From Knufia peltigerae (lineage: Eukaryota; Ascomycota; Eurotiomycetes; Chaetothyriales; Trichomeriaceae), in assembly GCA_030247855.1 (NCBI GenBank), contig JAPDRN010000153.1, forward strand, positions 1 to 64,000: 64,000 nt of DNA, written 5' to 3'. Of this stretch, positions 42,749 to 51,990 are shown piece after piece. Position 1 is the first letter of the stretch; each line of letters starts with the position of its first letter. The position numbers were made by a program, and so were the translations under genes. The notes beneath the pieces were generated by a model. It was given only the letters and a program-made list of their open reading frames with translations, was not told the DNA's origin and did no database searches.

Positions 42749-44127
42749 GACCGCGCCTTTCCATCGCCACCCGGCTGACCGTGCTGTTCGCCACGGTGGC
42801 CACCGTGGTGCTCGCTGCGCTGGGCGTGGCGATCTACCTCAGTGCACGCCACGATCTGGTCGCACAGGACTTCACCGAGCTTGAGAACAAGGTCGCGTTG
42901 ATCGCCGACCTAGCTGACGGCGGCGCTGCCGGGCAACGTGCGCAGCGTTTGGCCGAGGCACTCGGCCATCATCCCGATATCGAATTCCACATCATCGACG
43001 AACACGGCACGCCACTGTTTTCCACGGCATCGCCCCTCCTTCGCAAGCATGCACGGACGCAGCCGGCCGATCTGGTGGTACGTCGCCACAACTGGACCTT
43101 GGCCGATGGCAGCTGCCTGCACGTGCTGCATCTGCGCCAGCCACTGGCTGATGGCAGCACGTTGACCACCCTGCTGGCCATCGACGATGCACGCCACGCG
43201 GCGTTCCTGCAGCGCTTCCGCCACCTGCTGGCAATCGCCATCGTGACCGCCGCACTGGCCAGCAGCCTGCTGGGAGGCTATGTGGTGCGGCGCACGCTGC
43301 GCCCCTTGCGGGCGCTGTCCGACGAAGCCCGGCAGATCACCGCAGGACGTCTGCAACGGCGTCTTTCTGCCGATGCCGCGCCAGCAGAGCTGGAGCAGCT
43401 GGCGCAGACACTTAACGGCATGCTGGCCCGCCTGCAGCAGGATTTCGCCCGCCTCACCGAATTCTCCGGTGATCTGGCCCATGAACTGCGTACGCCGATC
43501 ACCAACATGTTGACCCAGGTGCAGGTGGTACTGGCGCACCCGCGCAGCAATGACGCCTACCGCGAAACCCTGGCCTCCTGTGCTGAAGAGCTGCAGCGGC
43601 TGGCCCAGACGGTCAGTGACCTGCTCTATCTGGCGCAGGCCGAGGCACCTGGTGCCCTGCCCTCGCGCGAGCACGTGGCGCTGGAGAATGTGGTCGACTC
43701 CCTGCTGGAGTTCTACAGCCTGCTGGCCGAGGATCGGCAGCTGCAGCTGCGGCGCGAAGGTGGCGCCAGCGTGCAGGGCAATCGGTTGATGCTGCACCGG
43801 GCAATCGCCAACCTGCTGTCCAACGCGCTGCAGCACGCCACTGCGGGTACGCCGGTGGTGGTAACGCTGGAAGAGGCCGCCGGGCAATGCCGGATCACCG
43901 TACACAACAGCGGCAGGCCGATCAGCGCCGACATCCTGCCGCGGCTGTTCGATCGCTTCTACCGCGGCGAGCGCGGACACACGCGCAGTGATGGCGCAGG
44001 CCTGGGCCTGGCGATCACCCGCGCCATCGTGCAGGCGCATGGCGGTTCGGCCACGGTGACCTCCGGTGCAACGGGTACGACCTTCGAACTGCTGCTGCCC
44101 TCGCGCCCAGCGACATCCCCGACCTAG
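42745..44127 (+). CDS. Heavy-metal sensor histidine kinase, CusS/CopS type
   Basis: 460 residues. Transmembrane ~10-32, periplasmic sensor ~35-155 containing a HHPDIEFHIIDEHG stretch rich in His, transmembrane ~160-182, HAMP (RTLRPLRALSDEARQITAG), HisKA with His246 (LAHELRTPITN) and HATPase (NLLSNALQHA, GAGLGLAITRAI). Matches CusS-type kinases in length and order. The ATG overlaps the regulator stop (ATGA). Its 3' end overlaps the convergent LysR gene by four bases. Confidence 0.9.
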   Translation: MRPRLSIATRLTVLFATVATVVLAALGVAIYLSARHDLVAQDFTELENKVALIADLADGGAAGQRAQRLAEALGHHPDIEFHIIDEHGTPLFSTASPLLRKHARTQPADLVVRRHNWTLADGSCLHVLHLRQPLADGSTLTTLLAIDDARHAAFLQRFRHLLAIAIVTAALASSLLGGYVVRRTLRPLRALSDEARQITAGRLQRRLSADAAPAELEQLAQTLNGMLARLQQDFARLTEFSGDLAHELRTPITNMLTQVQVVLAHPRSNDAYRETLASCAEELQRLAQTVSDLLYLAQAEAPGALPSREHVALENVVDSLLEFYSLLAEDRQLQLRREGGASVQGNRLMLHRAIANLLSNALQHATAGTPVVVTLEEAAGQCRITVHNSGRPISADILPRLFDRFYRGERGHTRSDGAGLGLAITRAIVQAHGGSATVTSGATGTTFELLLPSRPATSPT

Positions 44128-45014
44128 ATCGCCTCGAACACACCCGCCACCCAGTCGATGAACACCCGCAGCCGTGGCGATGGCGTGCGGTTGCGCGGAT
44201 AGACAAGGCTGACCGGGCTCGGTGTGGGCGGCATCTCGGGCAACAGCTCCAGCAGCTGCCCGCGCGCGATGTACGGGTCCATCCGGTAACGCGGCGCCTG
44301 GATGATGCCCAACCCGGCCAGCGCGGCACCGAGGAAGGCGTCGGCACCGGACACCCGCACGCGCGCCGGCAACGGCACATGGCGCACCTGGCCGCCCTGC
44401 TGGAACTCCAGCGGAATCAGCTGGCCGGTGGCGCTGGAACGGTAGCCGACCATCTGGTGTCCCGCTGCCAGCGACGCGATGCTTTCCGGCTGCCCGTGCG
44501 CCTGCACGTAGGCAGGCGACGCCACCGTGACCTCGCGCAGCAACGCCAGGCGCCGCGCGGCCAGATCGCTGTCGGCCAGGGTGCCCACGCGGATGGCCGC
44601 ATCCACGCCCTCGCGCAGCAGGTCGACATAGCGATCGCCCTCGCTGACCTCCAGTTCGATGTCCGGGTAACGCTGCAGGAAATCCGGCAAGTGCGGGAAC
44701 AGCAGGTGACGGCCCAGCGTACCGTGCACTTCGATGCGCAGCGGCCCGCGCGGTGGCACGTCACGGAAGGCGGCTTCGGCATCGTCCATGTCCGCGATCA
44801 GGCGCAGGCAGCGGACATAGAACGCCTCGCCTTCCAGCGTCGGCACCACCACGCGCGTGGTCCGGTGCAGCAGGCGAACGCCCAGGCGCTGCTCCAATGC
44901 TTTGATCGCGTCGGTCACCGTGGCCCGCGGCAGCCCCAGGTCTTCGGCGGCACGGCTGAAGCTGCGGCGCTCGACGATGCGGACGAAGGCACGCAGGGCG
45001 GTGAATCGATCCAT
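44124..45014 (-). CDS. LysR-family transcriptional regulator
   Basis: 296 residues. The N-terminal HTH reads FTALRAFVRIVERRSFSRAA then LGLPRATVTDAIKALEQRLG, followed by LLHRTTRVV. The effector-binding domain includes LLREGVDAAIRVGTLADSDL. This AraC-free, CrgA-like subgroup often controls a divergent oxidoreductase, here the SDR gene 106 bases away. Confidence 0.92.
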   Translation of the reverse strand: MDRFTALRAFVRIVERRSFSRAAEDLGLPRATVTDAIKALEQRLGVRLLHRTTRVVVPTLEGEAFYVRCLRLIADMDDAEAAFRDVPPRGPLRIEVHGTLGRHLLFPHLPDFLQRYPDIELEVSEGDRYVDLLREGVDAAIRVGTLADSDLAARRLALLREVTVASPAYVQAHGQPESIASLAAGHQMVGYRSSATGQLIPLEFQQGGQVRHVPLPARVRVSGADAFLGAALAGLGIIQAPRYRMDPYIARGQLLELLPEMPPTPSPVSLVYPRNRTPSPRLRVFIDWVAGVFEAI

Positions 45015-45025
45015 TATTCGGCTAG

Positions 45026-45059
45026 CCGGATGATGTTTCCGGATTATCCATGATTATCC
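45026..45059. promoter_or_regulatory. Candidate LysR operator in the LysR/SDR intergenic region
   Basis: An interrupted palindrome CCGGA-N7-TCCGG (45026-45042) runs into a direct repeat GATTATCC (45042-45049 and 45052-45059; 10-base period, one helical turn). Position between divergent genes fits LysR control. Confidence 0.45.
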
Positions 45060-45120
45060 GCGAGGGCGGAGAGACCAAGATGGCCCTGCGCCATGCCGGC
45101 GTGACTTTCTGGAATGAGCC

Positions 45121-45864
45121 ATGACCTCCCCCGCCTACCGCTCTGTCGCCCTGGTCACCGGCGGCTCCCGTGGCATCGGCGCTGCCATCTCACGCCGTCT
45201 GGCCGCCGACGGCCAGGCCGTGGTGATCAACTATGCCGGCCGCCGCGAAGAGGCCGAGGCGCTGGCTGCCGAACTGACCGCCAACGGCGGCCACGCCGTG
45301 GCCCTGCAGGCCGATGTAGCCGATCCGCAGGCCGTGCATGCGCTGTTCAATGCGATCGAGGCGCGCTTCGGTGGCATCGACGTGGTGGTCAACAGTGCCG
45401 GCGTGCTGCAGTTGGCCGCACTGGCCGACAGCGATGATGCATTGTTCGACCGCGTGATCGGCATCAACCTCAAGGGCGCATTCAATGTGCTGCGCGAGGC
45501 CGCGCGGCGCGTGCGCGATGGTGGCCGCATCGTCACCCTGAGCACCAGCGTGGTTGGCATCAAACTGGAAAACTACAGCGTGTATGCCGCCAGCAAGGCC
45601 GCCGTGGAGACGATGGGGGCGATCCTCAGCAAGGAGCTGCGTGGGCGTGGCATCACCGTGAACGCGGTGGCACCCGGGCCGACCGCCACCGATCTTTTCC
45701 TGGACGGGAAGTCGCCGGAGCTGATTGATCGGCTGGCAAAGATGAATCCTTTGGAGCGGCTGGGTACGCCGGAAGACATCGCCGGTGCGGTGGCGTTCCT
45801 GGCCGGTGCCGATGGTGGCTGGATCAATGGCCAGGTGCTGCGGGCGAATGGTGGGATGGTGTAG
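45121..45864 (+). CDS. Short-chain dehydrogenase/reductase (SDR)
   Basis: 247 residues. Cofactor motif TGGSRGIGAAISRRL (TGxxxGIG, ~14-28), NSAG-like VVNSAGVL, catalytic Ser (TLSTSVVGI), YxxxK (YSVYAASKAAVE) and PGPTATDLF. Classical SDR of the FabG-like group, NADP(H)-preferring from the Arg after the glycine motif. The substrate is unknown. The stop codon TAG forms part of the GTAG head of the REP element that follows. Confidence 0.92.
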   Translation: MTSPAYRSVALVTGGSRGIGAAISRRLAADGQAVVINYAGRREEAEALAAELTANGGHAVALQADVADPQAVHALFNAIEARFGGIDVVVNSAGVLQLAALADSDDALFDRVIGINLKGAFNVLREAARRVRDGGRIVTLSTSVVGIKLENYSVYAASKAAVETMGAILSKELRGRGITVNAVAPGPTATDLFLDGKSPELIDRLAKMNPLERLGTPEDIAGAVAFLAGADGGWINGQVLRANGGMV

Positions 45865-45932
45865 ATCGCATGCCAACCAAGGTTGGCATCTACCAGATCA
45901 CGCCACATCGGTAGTCGCCCACCTTGGTGGGC
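45861..45932. repeat. Pair of GTAG-type REP (SMAG-like) elements
   Basis: Element 1 (45861-45893) runs GTAG ... ATGCCAACC/GGTTGGCAT ... CTAC. Element 2 (45911-45932) has GTAG then GCCCACC-TT-GGTGGGC. GTAG-headed palindromes of this kind are abundant in Stenotrophomonas genomes. Here they sit between convergent genes, where they can act as transcription terminators. Confidence 0.85.
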
Positions 45933-45938
45933 GCTGCA

Positions 45939-48290
45939 TCACGGGCTCATCGAATACGGCGCCTGCGCGCCTTGCCCCGGCCAGTCCTTGTTCGGCTCGG
46001 CCTGCATGGTGAAGTGCAGTTCGCCACCGGCCAGGATCTCATCGTGGCGCAGGAAGGTGCGCTGCAATGGCTTGCCGTTGAGGGTCACGCTGCCCACATA
46101 CGTGTGCTTGTCGTCCAGGCCTTCGGCCACGATGGTGAAGGTCTTGCCGTTGGGCAGGCGCATTGCGGTCTTCGGCAGGAACGGCCGGCCGAGGATGTAC
46201 TCGCCCGAGCCCGGCGCCACCGGGTAAAAGCCCAGCGCGGTGAACACGTACCACGCCGACATCTGGCCGACGTCATCGTTGCCGGCCAGGCCATCGGGGC
46301 GGTCGGCGTACTGGGTGTCCATGATCTGCTTCAGGCGTGCCTGCGTGCGCCACGGCTGGCCGGCATGCGAATACAGGTAGGCCACGTGGTGGCTGGGTTC
46401 GTTGCCATGCGCATACCAGCCGATCAGGCCGGTGATGTCTTCCATGTGTTCGAAGATGGCCGGATCGACCTTGGCATTGAACACTTCATCCAGGCGCGCC
46501 AGCAACTTGTCGCTGCCACCATGTGCGACTGCAAGGCCTGCCACATCCTGCGGCACGTACCACGAGTACTGCCAGGCATTGCCTTCGGTGTAGTCGGTGC
46601 CGTAGCCACTGGCGCTGGGATCGAACGGCGTGCGGAAGCTGCCATCGCGCTTGCGCGCACGCATGAAGCCGGTGTCCTTGTCGAAGGCATTGCGCCAGTT
46701 GCCGGCACGCTTGTCGAAGGTTGCCGCCACATCGGCCTTGCCCATCGCCTGCGCCATGCGCGCGATGGTCCAGTCATCGAAGGCGTATTCCAGCGTCTTG
46801 CTGGCCGCTTCACCTTCTTCGTCGATCGGTACGTAGCCCAGCTCACGATACTGCGCGATGCCATCGTAAGGGCCGTAGTTGGCGGTCTCCACCATCGCCT
46901 TCAGCGCCTTGTCCGCGTCGAAACCACGGATGCCCTTCACGTAGGCATCGGCGATCACCGGCACCGCGTGGTAGCCGATCATGCACCAGTCTTCCAGGCC
47001 GTGGAACGACCACACCGGCAACATGCCGTAAGGACTGTGCTCGTGATGGGCCAGCATGGAATTGACGAAATCGCTGTTGCGCTTCTCCGGCTGCACCAGG
47101 GTCAACAAGGGGTGCAGCGCCCGGTAGGTATCCCACAGCGAGAACGTCGAATAATTCGTATAGCCCTTGGCCTGGTGCACGGCGTTATCGGACCCGCGGT
47201 ACTGGCCGTCGGCATCCATGAACAGCGTCGGCCCCAGCAGCGTGTGGTACAGCGCGGTGTAGGCGCTGCGACGTGCATGCTCCGGCGCATCGATATCCAG
47301 CACCGACAACGCCTGCGTCCACTCCTGCTTTGCCTGCGCGCGCACGCGGTCGAAATCGAAGTCGGCCACCTCAGCCTCCAGGTTGGCGATGGCCCCCGCC
47401 TCGCTGACCGGCGAGATCGCCACCTTCACCACCAGCGGCGCCTCCAGCTTGCCGAAGTCGAAGGTGCCCACCAGCTGCCGCCCCTCGATCTGCGCGCGCT
47501 GCTTCGGGTCCTTCTCGCCCGGGGGCGCAAAGCCCTTGTAGACGATGTCCTGCTCGGTGTTGTGCAGTTCGTGGCTGGCCAGCGGCCGCGAGAAACGCAT
47601 GGCGAAATACAGCTGGCGGCCGGCGGCCCAACCGCGGGTCTCGCGGAAACCGGTGACGGTGCCATCGCCACGCACGCGCACCCGTGACCACAGGATCTTC
47701 CCTGGGTAGTCATACATGCTGGTGCGCATGTCCAGCAGCACCTTGGCCTCGGTGCCCTTCGGGAATGCGTAGCGATGCACGCCCACGCGGGCGCTGGTGG
47801 TCAGTTCGGCGCGCACCTTGTAGTCGTCCAAGGTGACCGCGTAGTAGCCCGGCTCGGCCTTCTCGTCGTCATGGCGGAAGCGCGAGGCGTAACCACTCCT
47901 GGGCTTTTCGGGGTCGCCGCGCTCCAGGCCCGGGTTGCCGGTGAACGGCATCAGCAGGATGTCGCCCAGGTCTGAATGGCCGGTGCCGGAGAAGTGCGTG
48001 TGCGAGAAGCCGACGATGCTGCTGTCGTCATAGCGATAGCCCGCCGCCCAGCCATAGGCCTTCTCGCGGGGCTGGATGCGTGTATCCGGACTGAGCTGGA
48101 CCATGCCGAACGGCACCGTTGCACCGGGGTAGGTATGCCCCTCACCGCCGGTACCAATGAACGGATCGACCGAGGCATAGGCCTTGTCGGCGGCGGTCCT
48201 GGCCGGGGCGGCCACAGCCAGGCCGGAGGCGAACATCGCCGTAGCGGCGACAGCGATCAGGAGACGACGGTCCAGCGTGGGCATCGGCAT
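45939..48290 (-). CDS. GH92 family glycosidase (alpha-mannosidase type), exported
   Basis: 783 residues; ATG at 48290, with 48284 as alternative. Signal peptide (RRLLIAVAATAMFASGLAVA). GH92 features from N to C: VDPFIGTGGEGHTYPGATVP, FGMVQLSPDTRI, GFSHTHFSGTGHSDLGDILL, then the (alpha/alpha)6 catalytic half with WDTYRALHPLLTLVQPEK, CMIGYHAVPVIADAYVKGIR and GNDDVGQMSAWYVFTALGFY. Calcium-dependent exo-alpha-mannosidase activity on glycans is typical of the family. Exported, so it may trim host or environmental glycoproteins. Divergent from an autotransporter gene. Confidence 0.92.
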   Translation of the reverse strand: MPMPTLDRRLLIAVAATAMFASGLAVAAPARTAADKAYASVDPFIGTGGEGHTYPGATVPFGMVQLSPDTRIQPREKAYGWAAGYRYDDSSIVGFSHTHFSGTGHSDLGDILLMPFTGNPGLERGDPEKPRSGYASRFRHDDEKAEPGYYAVTLDDYKVRAELTTSARVGVHRYAFPKGTEAKVLLDMRTSMYDYPGKILWSRVRVRGDGTVTGFRETRGWAAGRQLYFAMRFSRPLASHELHNTEQDIVYKGFAPPGEKDPKQRAQIEGRQLVGTFDFGKLEAPLVVKVAISPVSEAGAIANLEAEVADFDFDRVRAQAKQEWTQALSVLDIDAPEHARRSAYTALYHTLLGPTLFMDADGQYRGSDNAVHQAKGYTNYSTFSLWDTYRALHPLLTLVQPEKRNSDFVNSMLAHHEHSPYGMLPVWSFHGLEDWCMIGYHAVPVIADAYVKGIRGFDADKALKAMVETANYGPYDGIAQYRELGYVPIDEEGEAASKTLEYAFDDWTIARMAQAMGKADVAATFDKRAGNWRNAFDKDTGFMRARKRDGSFRTPFDPSASGYGTDYTEGNAWQYSWYVPQDVAGLAVAHGGSDKLLARLDEVFNAKVDPAIFEHMEDITGLIGWYAHGNEPSHHVAYLYSHAGQPWRTQARLKQIMDTQYADRPDGLAGNDDVGQMSAWYVFTALGFYPVAPGSGEYILGRPFLPKTAMRLPNGKTFTIVAEGLDDKHTYVGSVTLNGKPLQRTFLRHDEILAGGELHFTMQAEPNKDWPGQGAQAPYSMSP

Positions 48291-48631
48291 TTGGATCGAT
48301 TCAGGTGGTGGTCAGATCCTAGCACCGGGGTGGCGTGCTGGCATGCTGCGCTGCGGTTGAGTGTCGGGGACACCCGCGGGGCGGTCGCGTCGAGGTGTTG
48401 CGGCCTGCCCATTCCGGCCAAGCCTGCCGGGCAAGTCATGCCCTGACGGGCAGTTGCGTCCTGCCGCAGCAGTCGCTTGTTCGCGTTACGCAGAAACGCC
48501 TCCCATCGCATTCCGCGCTTTGCAACAAATTGGATGGTGCCTGCGGCCTCTCCGCTCAACACTGTCTCGACCCGCGCAGCGCCACTCGCGCATCGGCTGG
48601 GGCAAGCCCCCCGTTAAAGAAGACCACCACC
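48291..48631. other. 341-base divergent intergenic region (GH92 / autotransporter)
   Basis: Should hold both promoters. The plus-strand frame of the autotransporter stays open through it to 48335, but the codon use is not protein-like and no signal peptide appears before 48632. A small TGCCC-TGAC-GGGCA hairpin (48440-48453) is the only clear structure seen. Confidence 0.5.
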
Positions 48632-51298
48632 ATGGCAATCTGCCCGATGCCGGTTTTTCCGCCCGCACGAACGCTGCCCATGGCACTGATGGCCGCGCTC
48701 GCCATCCCTTCGCCCCACGCGCTGGCCGGCGCTGTTTCGGGACCTGATGCAAGCCATGTTGTCCAGCCCGGCGATCGAGCCGAGGACTGGTTCATCACCG
48801 ATGGCGCGCTGCTCGAGTTGTCACCCCAGTCCCGAGCCCTGATCGCATTCGTAACCGATTCCCGTCTGAAGGCAACCGATGCCCATATCAATGAAGTGAT
48901 CGCCACCCGAGGACATGTCAACGTCCGTGGTGGAACGTTGGGCACCCTCGGCAGGGGCACGGTGGCTGCGCGTTTCCGATATAGCGTGGGCCACCTGGAA
49001 GATCTCGACATCATTGCAACTGGCAAAGGCATCGAGGCGCTGCGCAGTGGCACCGAGGTGCATGTCAGCCGATCCACGGTGACCGCCAATCAGGTTGGCG
49101 TGGACGCCGCTGACAACGCACAGGTCTTTCTCGATGATGTGCGAGTGGAGGCTACCAACTACTTCGCCAGTACCGGGGTGAAGCTGATGGACAGCAAAGC
49201 CTGGATCACCGGCAGCCACATCCAGGCCCGCGACGTGGCGATGACCATGGCCGACAGCAGCGCCGACATCACCAACAGCAACCTCAGTGGCCGCACACTT
49301 GGGCTGCAGATCATCGGCAATGCGACTTCCGCGCAGGCGCACGTGAAGGGAGCCTCTATCCTCGCAACGAATGGCACCGCAGTGGCGCTGTCTGGTACCG
49401 CCAGTCTGACACTCCGTGACAGCCACCTGAGTGGCGAGGGTTCCTACGGCATCGGATTGCGGCTGCAGGACGGCAGTTCGCTCGCCGCCTATGGCGGTCA
49501 TATCCACGGAGACCTTTCGGCGCTGCGTGTGGAATCAGGCCGTCAAGGCAGTCGCGTCCTGCTCGACGGCGTCCAGGTCAAAGCAAGCACTGGGGATGCG
49601 ATCCTCGTCACCCCTGTCATCTCGGCGATCATTCCAATCGAGTTACGCGGCGGCACGACAATGAGCGCAGGCAGCGGCACCCTCTTGCGCGCGCAGGCTG
49701 GCGCCCAGGTGGACCTGCTGGTGTCTGCGTCTCATCTGGTGGGCAACCTGGTGGGCCACTCAAGCGCCGCGCTGGATGTCACCCTGCGTGATGGCGCTAC
49801 GTTGATCGGGCAGATCGACCAGGCGCGGGCAGTTGCTGTGCAGGGTGCGCGGTGGCAACTGACTGCCGACAGCCGCATCGACAGCCTGCGGCTCGACCAG
49901 GGTGGCCTGATAGCGCTTGGACAGGGTGGAGCATTCCACGTCTTGAACATCCTTGGCGATTTCACCGGCAGTGGTGGCACGATTGTCCTCAATACCGTGC
50001 TGGCCGGCGACAACGCACTCACCGACAAACTGATCATCGGCGGCGATACCAGCGGCACCACCCATATACGCGTCAACAATGTGGGCGGTGCCGGTGCGCA
50101 GACAGACCGGGGCATCGAGCTGATCCAGGTGGGCGGCGCTTCCAACGGCAAGTTCACCCTGGTTGGCCGTGCCGTAGGCGGACAGTACGACTACTTCCTG
50201 CACAAGGGCGCGGCTGGCGATGGCAACTGGTATCTGCGCTCACAGCTGCCTCCCCTTCCCGACCCGTGCGAGGCCGATCCGAGCATCTGCACGCCTCCGG
50301 TTGATCCGGTTGATCCAGTCGATCCAGTCGATCCGGTTGAACCGGTTGGTCCAGTCGATCCAATTGCTCCGACGCCTGTGCTGCGACCCGAGCCCGGCGC
50401 CTACCTGGCCAACCTGCGGGCCGCGCAGACGATGTTCCGCCTGGGCCATCACGAGCGCGAGGCTGGCCAGAATGGTGGCCGTGCGTGGGCACGCGTGGAG
50501 GGTTCGCGCGGTGGTTTCCAGGCGATCAGCCATCAGCTGGTCATCCGCGGCAACAGCCAGGCGCTGACCGTCGGCGCCGATGTGTGGCGTCACGATTCGG
50601 GCAGCAGCGTGGGCGTGATGTTGTCCAGCGGCAACGCCACCAGCACCTCCACCAATGAGCTGACGGGCCATTACGCCTGCGGCAGGGTGAAGGGCGAAGC
50701 GCTGGGCATCTACGGCACCTGGCGTGGTGGCATTGGCGCCGACCCATATGCGGGTTTCTACGTGGATGGATCAGTGCAGCGCGCGCAGTTCCGCAACCGG
50801 GTGGAAGGTATCGGCCTGGCCGACGAACGCTATGACAGCCGTGTATGGCAGGGTGCGGTGGAAGCCGGCTACGCCTTCCGCGTGGGCGGTGCCAGCAACG
50901 GCGGTATCCATCTGGAACCGCAGCTGCAGCTGGGTTACAACCGCTGGGACAGCAACCGCCACACCGAAGCCAACGGCACAGTGGTGACCACCGAAGATGC
51001 CGATGGCCTGTTCGGCCGTGCCGGCCTGCGTCTGTACGGTGGGCCGCGCTGGGGCAACGGAACGACCGACGTGCAGCCGTACGTCGCGGCCCACTGGCTG
51101 CACACCCGCGCCGAATCGCAGATCCGCATGGATGGTGAGATTGTGGACGCCCTTATTCCGCGCAGCCGTGGCGAGTTCAGTGCCGGTGCGTCGCTGAAGT
51201 CCGGCAACGGTGTAAGTACCTGGGTCGGGCTGTCGCTGCAGAAGGCCAGCGGTTTCCACCAGACCAGTGCGCAGGTGGGTGTGAGCTACAGCTGGTAA
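48632..51298 (+). CDS. Classical (type Va) autotransporter, pertactin/AIDA-like
   Basis: 888 residues from the ATG at 48632. Signal peptide MAICPMPVFPPARTLPMALM with cleavage near ALAG (~33). The passenger (~34-550) is a run of short repeats typical of a right-handed beta-helix (STVTANQVGVDAADNAQVFL, SSADITNSNLSGRTLGLQII). A rigid linker of VDP repeats (~555-577; 9-base DNA repeats at about 50297-50362) leads to a C-terminal beta-barrel (GGRAWARVEGSRGGFQAISH ... GVSYSW) with terminal aromatic Trp. No catalytic motif is visible, so adhesin or biofilm factor is the best guess. Confidence 0.9.
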   Translation: MAICPMPVFPPARTLPMALMAALAIPSPHALAGAVSGPDASHVVQPGDRAEDWFITDGALLELSPQSRALIAFVTDSRLKATDAHINEVIATRGHVNVRGGTLGTLGRGTVAARFRYSVGHLEDLDIIATGKGIEALRSGTEVHVSRSTVTANQVGVDAADNAQVFLDDVRVEATNYFASTGVKLMDSKAWITGSHIQARDVAMTMADSSADITNSNLSGRTLGLQIIGNATSAQAHVKGASILATNGTAVALSGTASLTLRDSHLSGEGSYGIGLRLQDGSSLAAYGGHIHGDLSALRVESGRQGSRVLLDGVQVKASTGDAILVTPVISAIIPIELRGGTTMSAGSGTLLRAQAGAQVDLLVSASHLVGNLVGHSSAALDVTLRDGATLIGQIDQARAVAVQGARWQLTADSRIDSLRLDQGGLIALGQGGAFHVLNILGDFTGSGGTIVLNTVLAGDNALTDKLIIGGDTSGTTHIRVNNVGGAGAQTDRGIELIQVGGASNGKFTLVGRAVGGQYDYFLHKGAAGDGNWYLRSQLPPLPDPCEADPSICTPPVDPVDPVDPVDPVEPVGPVDPIAPTPVLRPEPGAYLANLRAAQTMFRLGHHEREAGQNGGRAWARVEGSRGGFQAISHQLVIRGNSQALTVGADVWRHDSGSSVGVMLSSGNATSTSTNELTGHYACGRVKGEALGIYGTWRGGIGADPYAGFYVDGSVQRAQFRNRVEGIGLADERYDSRVWQGAVEAGYAFRVGGASNGGIHLEPQLQLGYNRWDSNRHTEANGTVVTTEDADGLFGRAGLRLYGGPRWGNGTTDVQPYVAAHWLHTRAESQIRMDGEIVDALIPRSRGEFSAGASLKSGNGVSTWVGLSLQKASGFHQTSAQVGVSYSW

Positions 51299-51423
51299 GG
51301 CGTTTCTGGCCTTGCAGGAGCAGCCCTGGCATGCGTTCCGGTCTGCCTTCTGGTGTTTCCGTTAGCGCCCGCGAGCGCGCTCGACGCGACGAAACAGGCG
51401 TGTCGCGCCCCGCCTTGTCGCTA

Positions 51424-51675
51424 TCAGGCCGCGTATTGGGCCACTGGCGACATGGGGTTGCGCGCATCTCCGCCGGTTAAATCTACGTATGAAAAATCTA
51501 CTGGAACTGCGCTGGGTGACGTGCTCAGGATGTCCACGCAGCGGCCAAGCCGCTGCCGGGATTGGAACCCCCGGACCTCAATTGAAGATTCGTCTGTCGC
51601 AACTACGGTGGGCGATGCGTGTGGCCGCAAGGCCATCCGGTTTTCTTCAGTTGTGCCGGGGTTCCAACCACGCAT
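51424..51675 (-). CDS. Small ORF opposite the structured RNA region (doubtful gene)
   Basis: 83 codons, with GAAGG about ten bases before the ATG. The translation ESSIEVRGFQSRQRLGRCVD then PVDFSYVDLTGGDARNPMSP resembles small proteins often predicted opposite phage P4-type immunity regions, from memory. Because the whole stretch is a set of RNA hairpins, the frame may be open only by virtue of the RNA's conservation. Treat as tentative. Confidence 0.35.
   Translation of the reverse strand: MRGWNPGTTEENRMALRPHASPTVVATDESSIEVRGFQSRQRLGRCVDILSTSPSAVPVDFSYVDLTGGDARNPMSPVAQYAA
51530..51670 (+). ncRNA. Highly structured RNA candidate, C4-antisense-like
   Basis: Three nested or adjacent helices: GCAGCGGC-CAA-GCCGCTGC (51538-51556); a long imperfect stem pairing 51562-51588 (TTGGAACCCCCGG...TTGAAGA) with 51644-51667 (TCTTCAG...CCGGGGTTCCAA); and inside it TGGCC-GCAA-GGCCA (51622-51635), a GNRA-type tetraloop on the plus strand. 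This arrangement recalls the C4 antisense RNA of P1/P4-type phages. No prophage genes surround it, so it would be a solitary element in front of a small gene with a strong SD at 51721. Confidence 0.4.
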
Positions 51676-51720
51676 CGCTCGCCACCCTTCCGGTGGTCAC
51701 GTCCCTCAAGGAGCCATCGC

Positions 51721-51969
51721 ATGTCGCATGAACCGCCCATCCTGACCCCGGAAATGGAATCCCTGTTTTTCCGCATCGAGCACGCCCTGAACACCGCCGA
51801 GGGCATGGCGATGATGATCGGCCAGAACGAGCCGGCCGACCCGCAGGCACATCTGCGCCCGGGCTACAGCCTGCAGAAGATCACGATTGCGATGATGGCG
51901 CTGAGCCAGCATGGCCGGCGGTTGCTGCATGAACTGCGCGAGCAGCATGTGCGGGTGACGCTGCATTGA
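51721..51969 (+). CDS. Small hypothetical protein downstream of the structured RNA
   Basis: 82 residues with an excellent SD (AAGGAG, 7-base spacer). Helical and Met-rich: LTPEMESLFFRIEHALNTAE, GMAMMIGQNEPADP, YSLQKITIAMMALSQHGRRL, LHELREQHVRVTLH. No family is recognised. A CCACC-CTTCC-GGTGG hairpin lies 20-35 bases before the SD, so translation could be controlled by the upstream RNA. Cytoplasmic; no membrane segment. Confidence 0.7.
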   Translation: MSHEPPILTPEMESLFFRIEHALNTAEGMAMMIGQNEPADPQAHLRPGYSLQKITIAMMALSQHGRRLLHELREQHVRVTLH

Positions 51970-51990
51970 AGCGGGCAGCGCCGGGGAAGT

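Noticed and set aside
50297..50362. 9-base tandem repeats as a CRISPR-like or satellite array
   Set aside because: They are in frame and encode the VDP linker of the autotransporter; no spacers.
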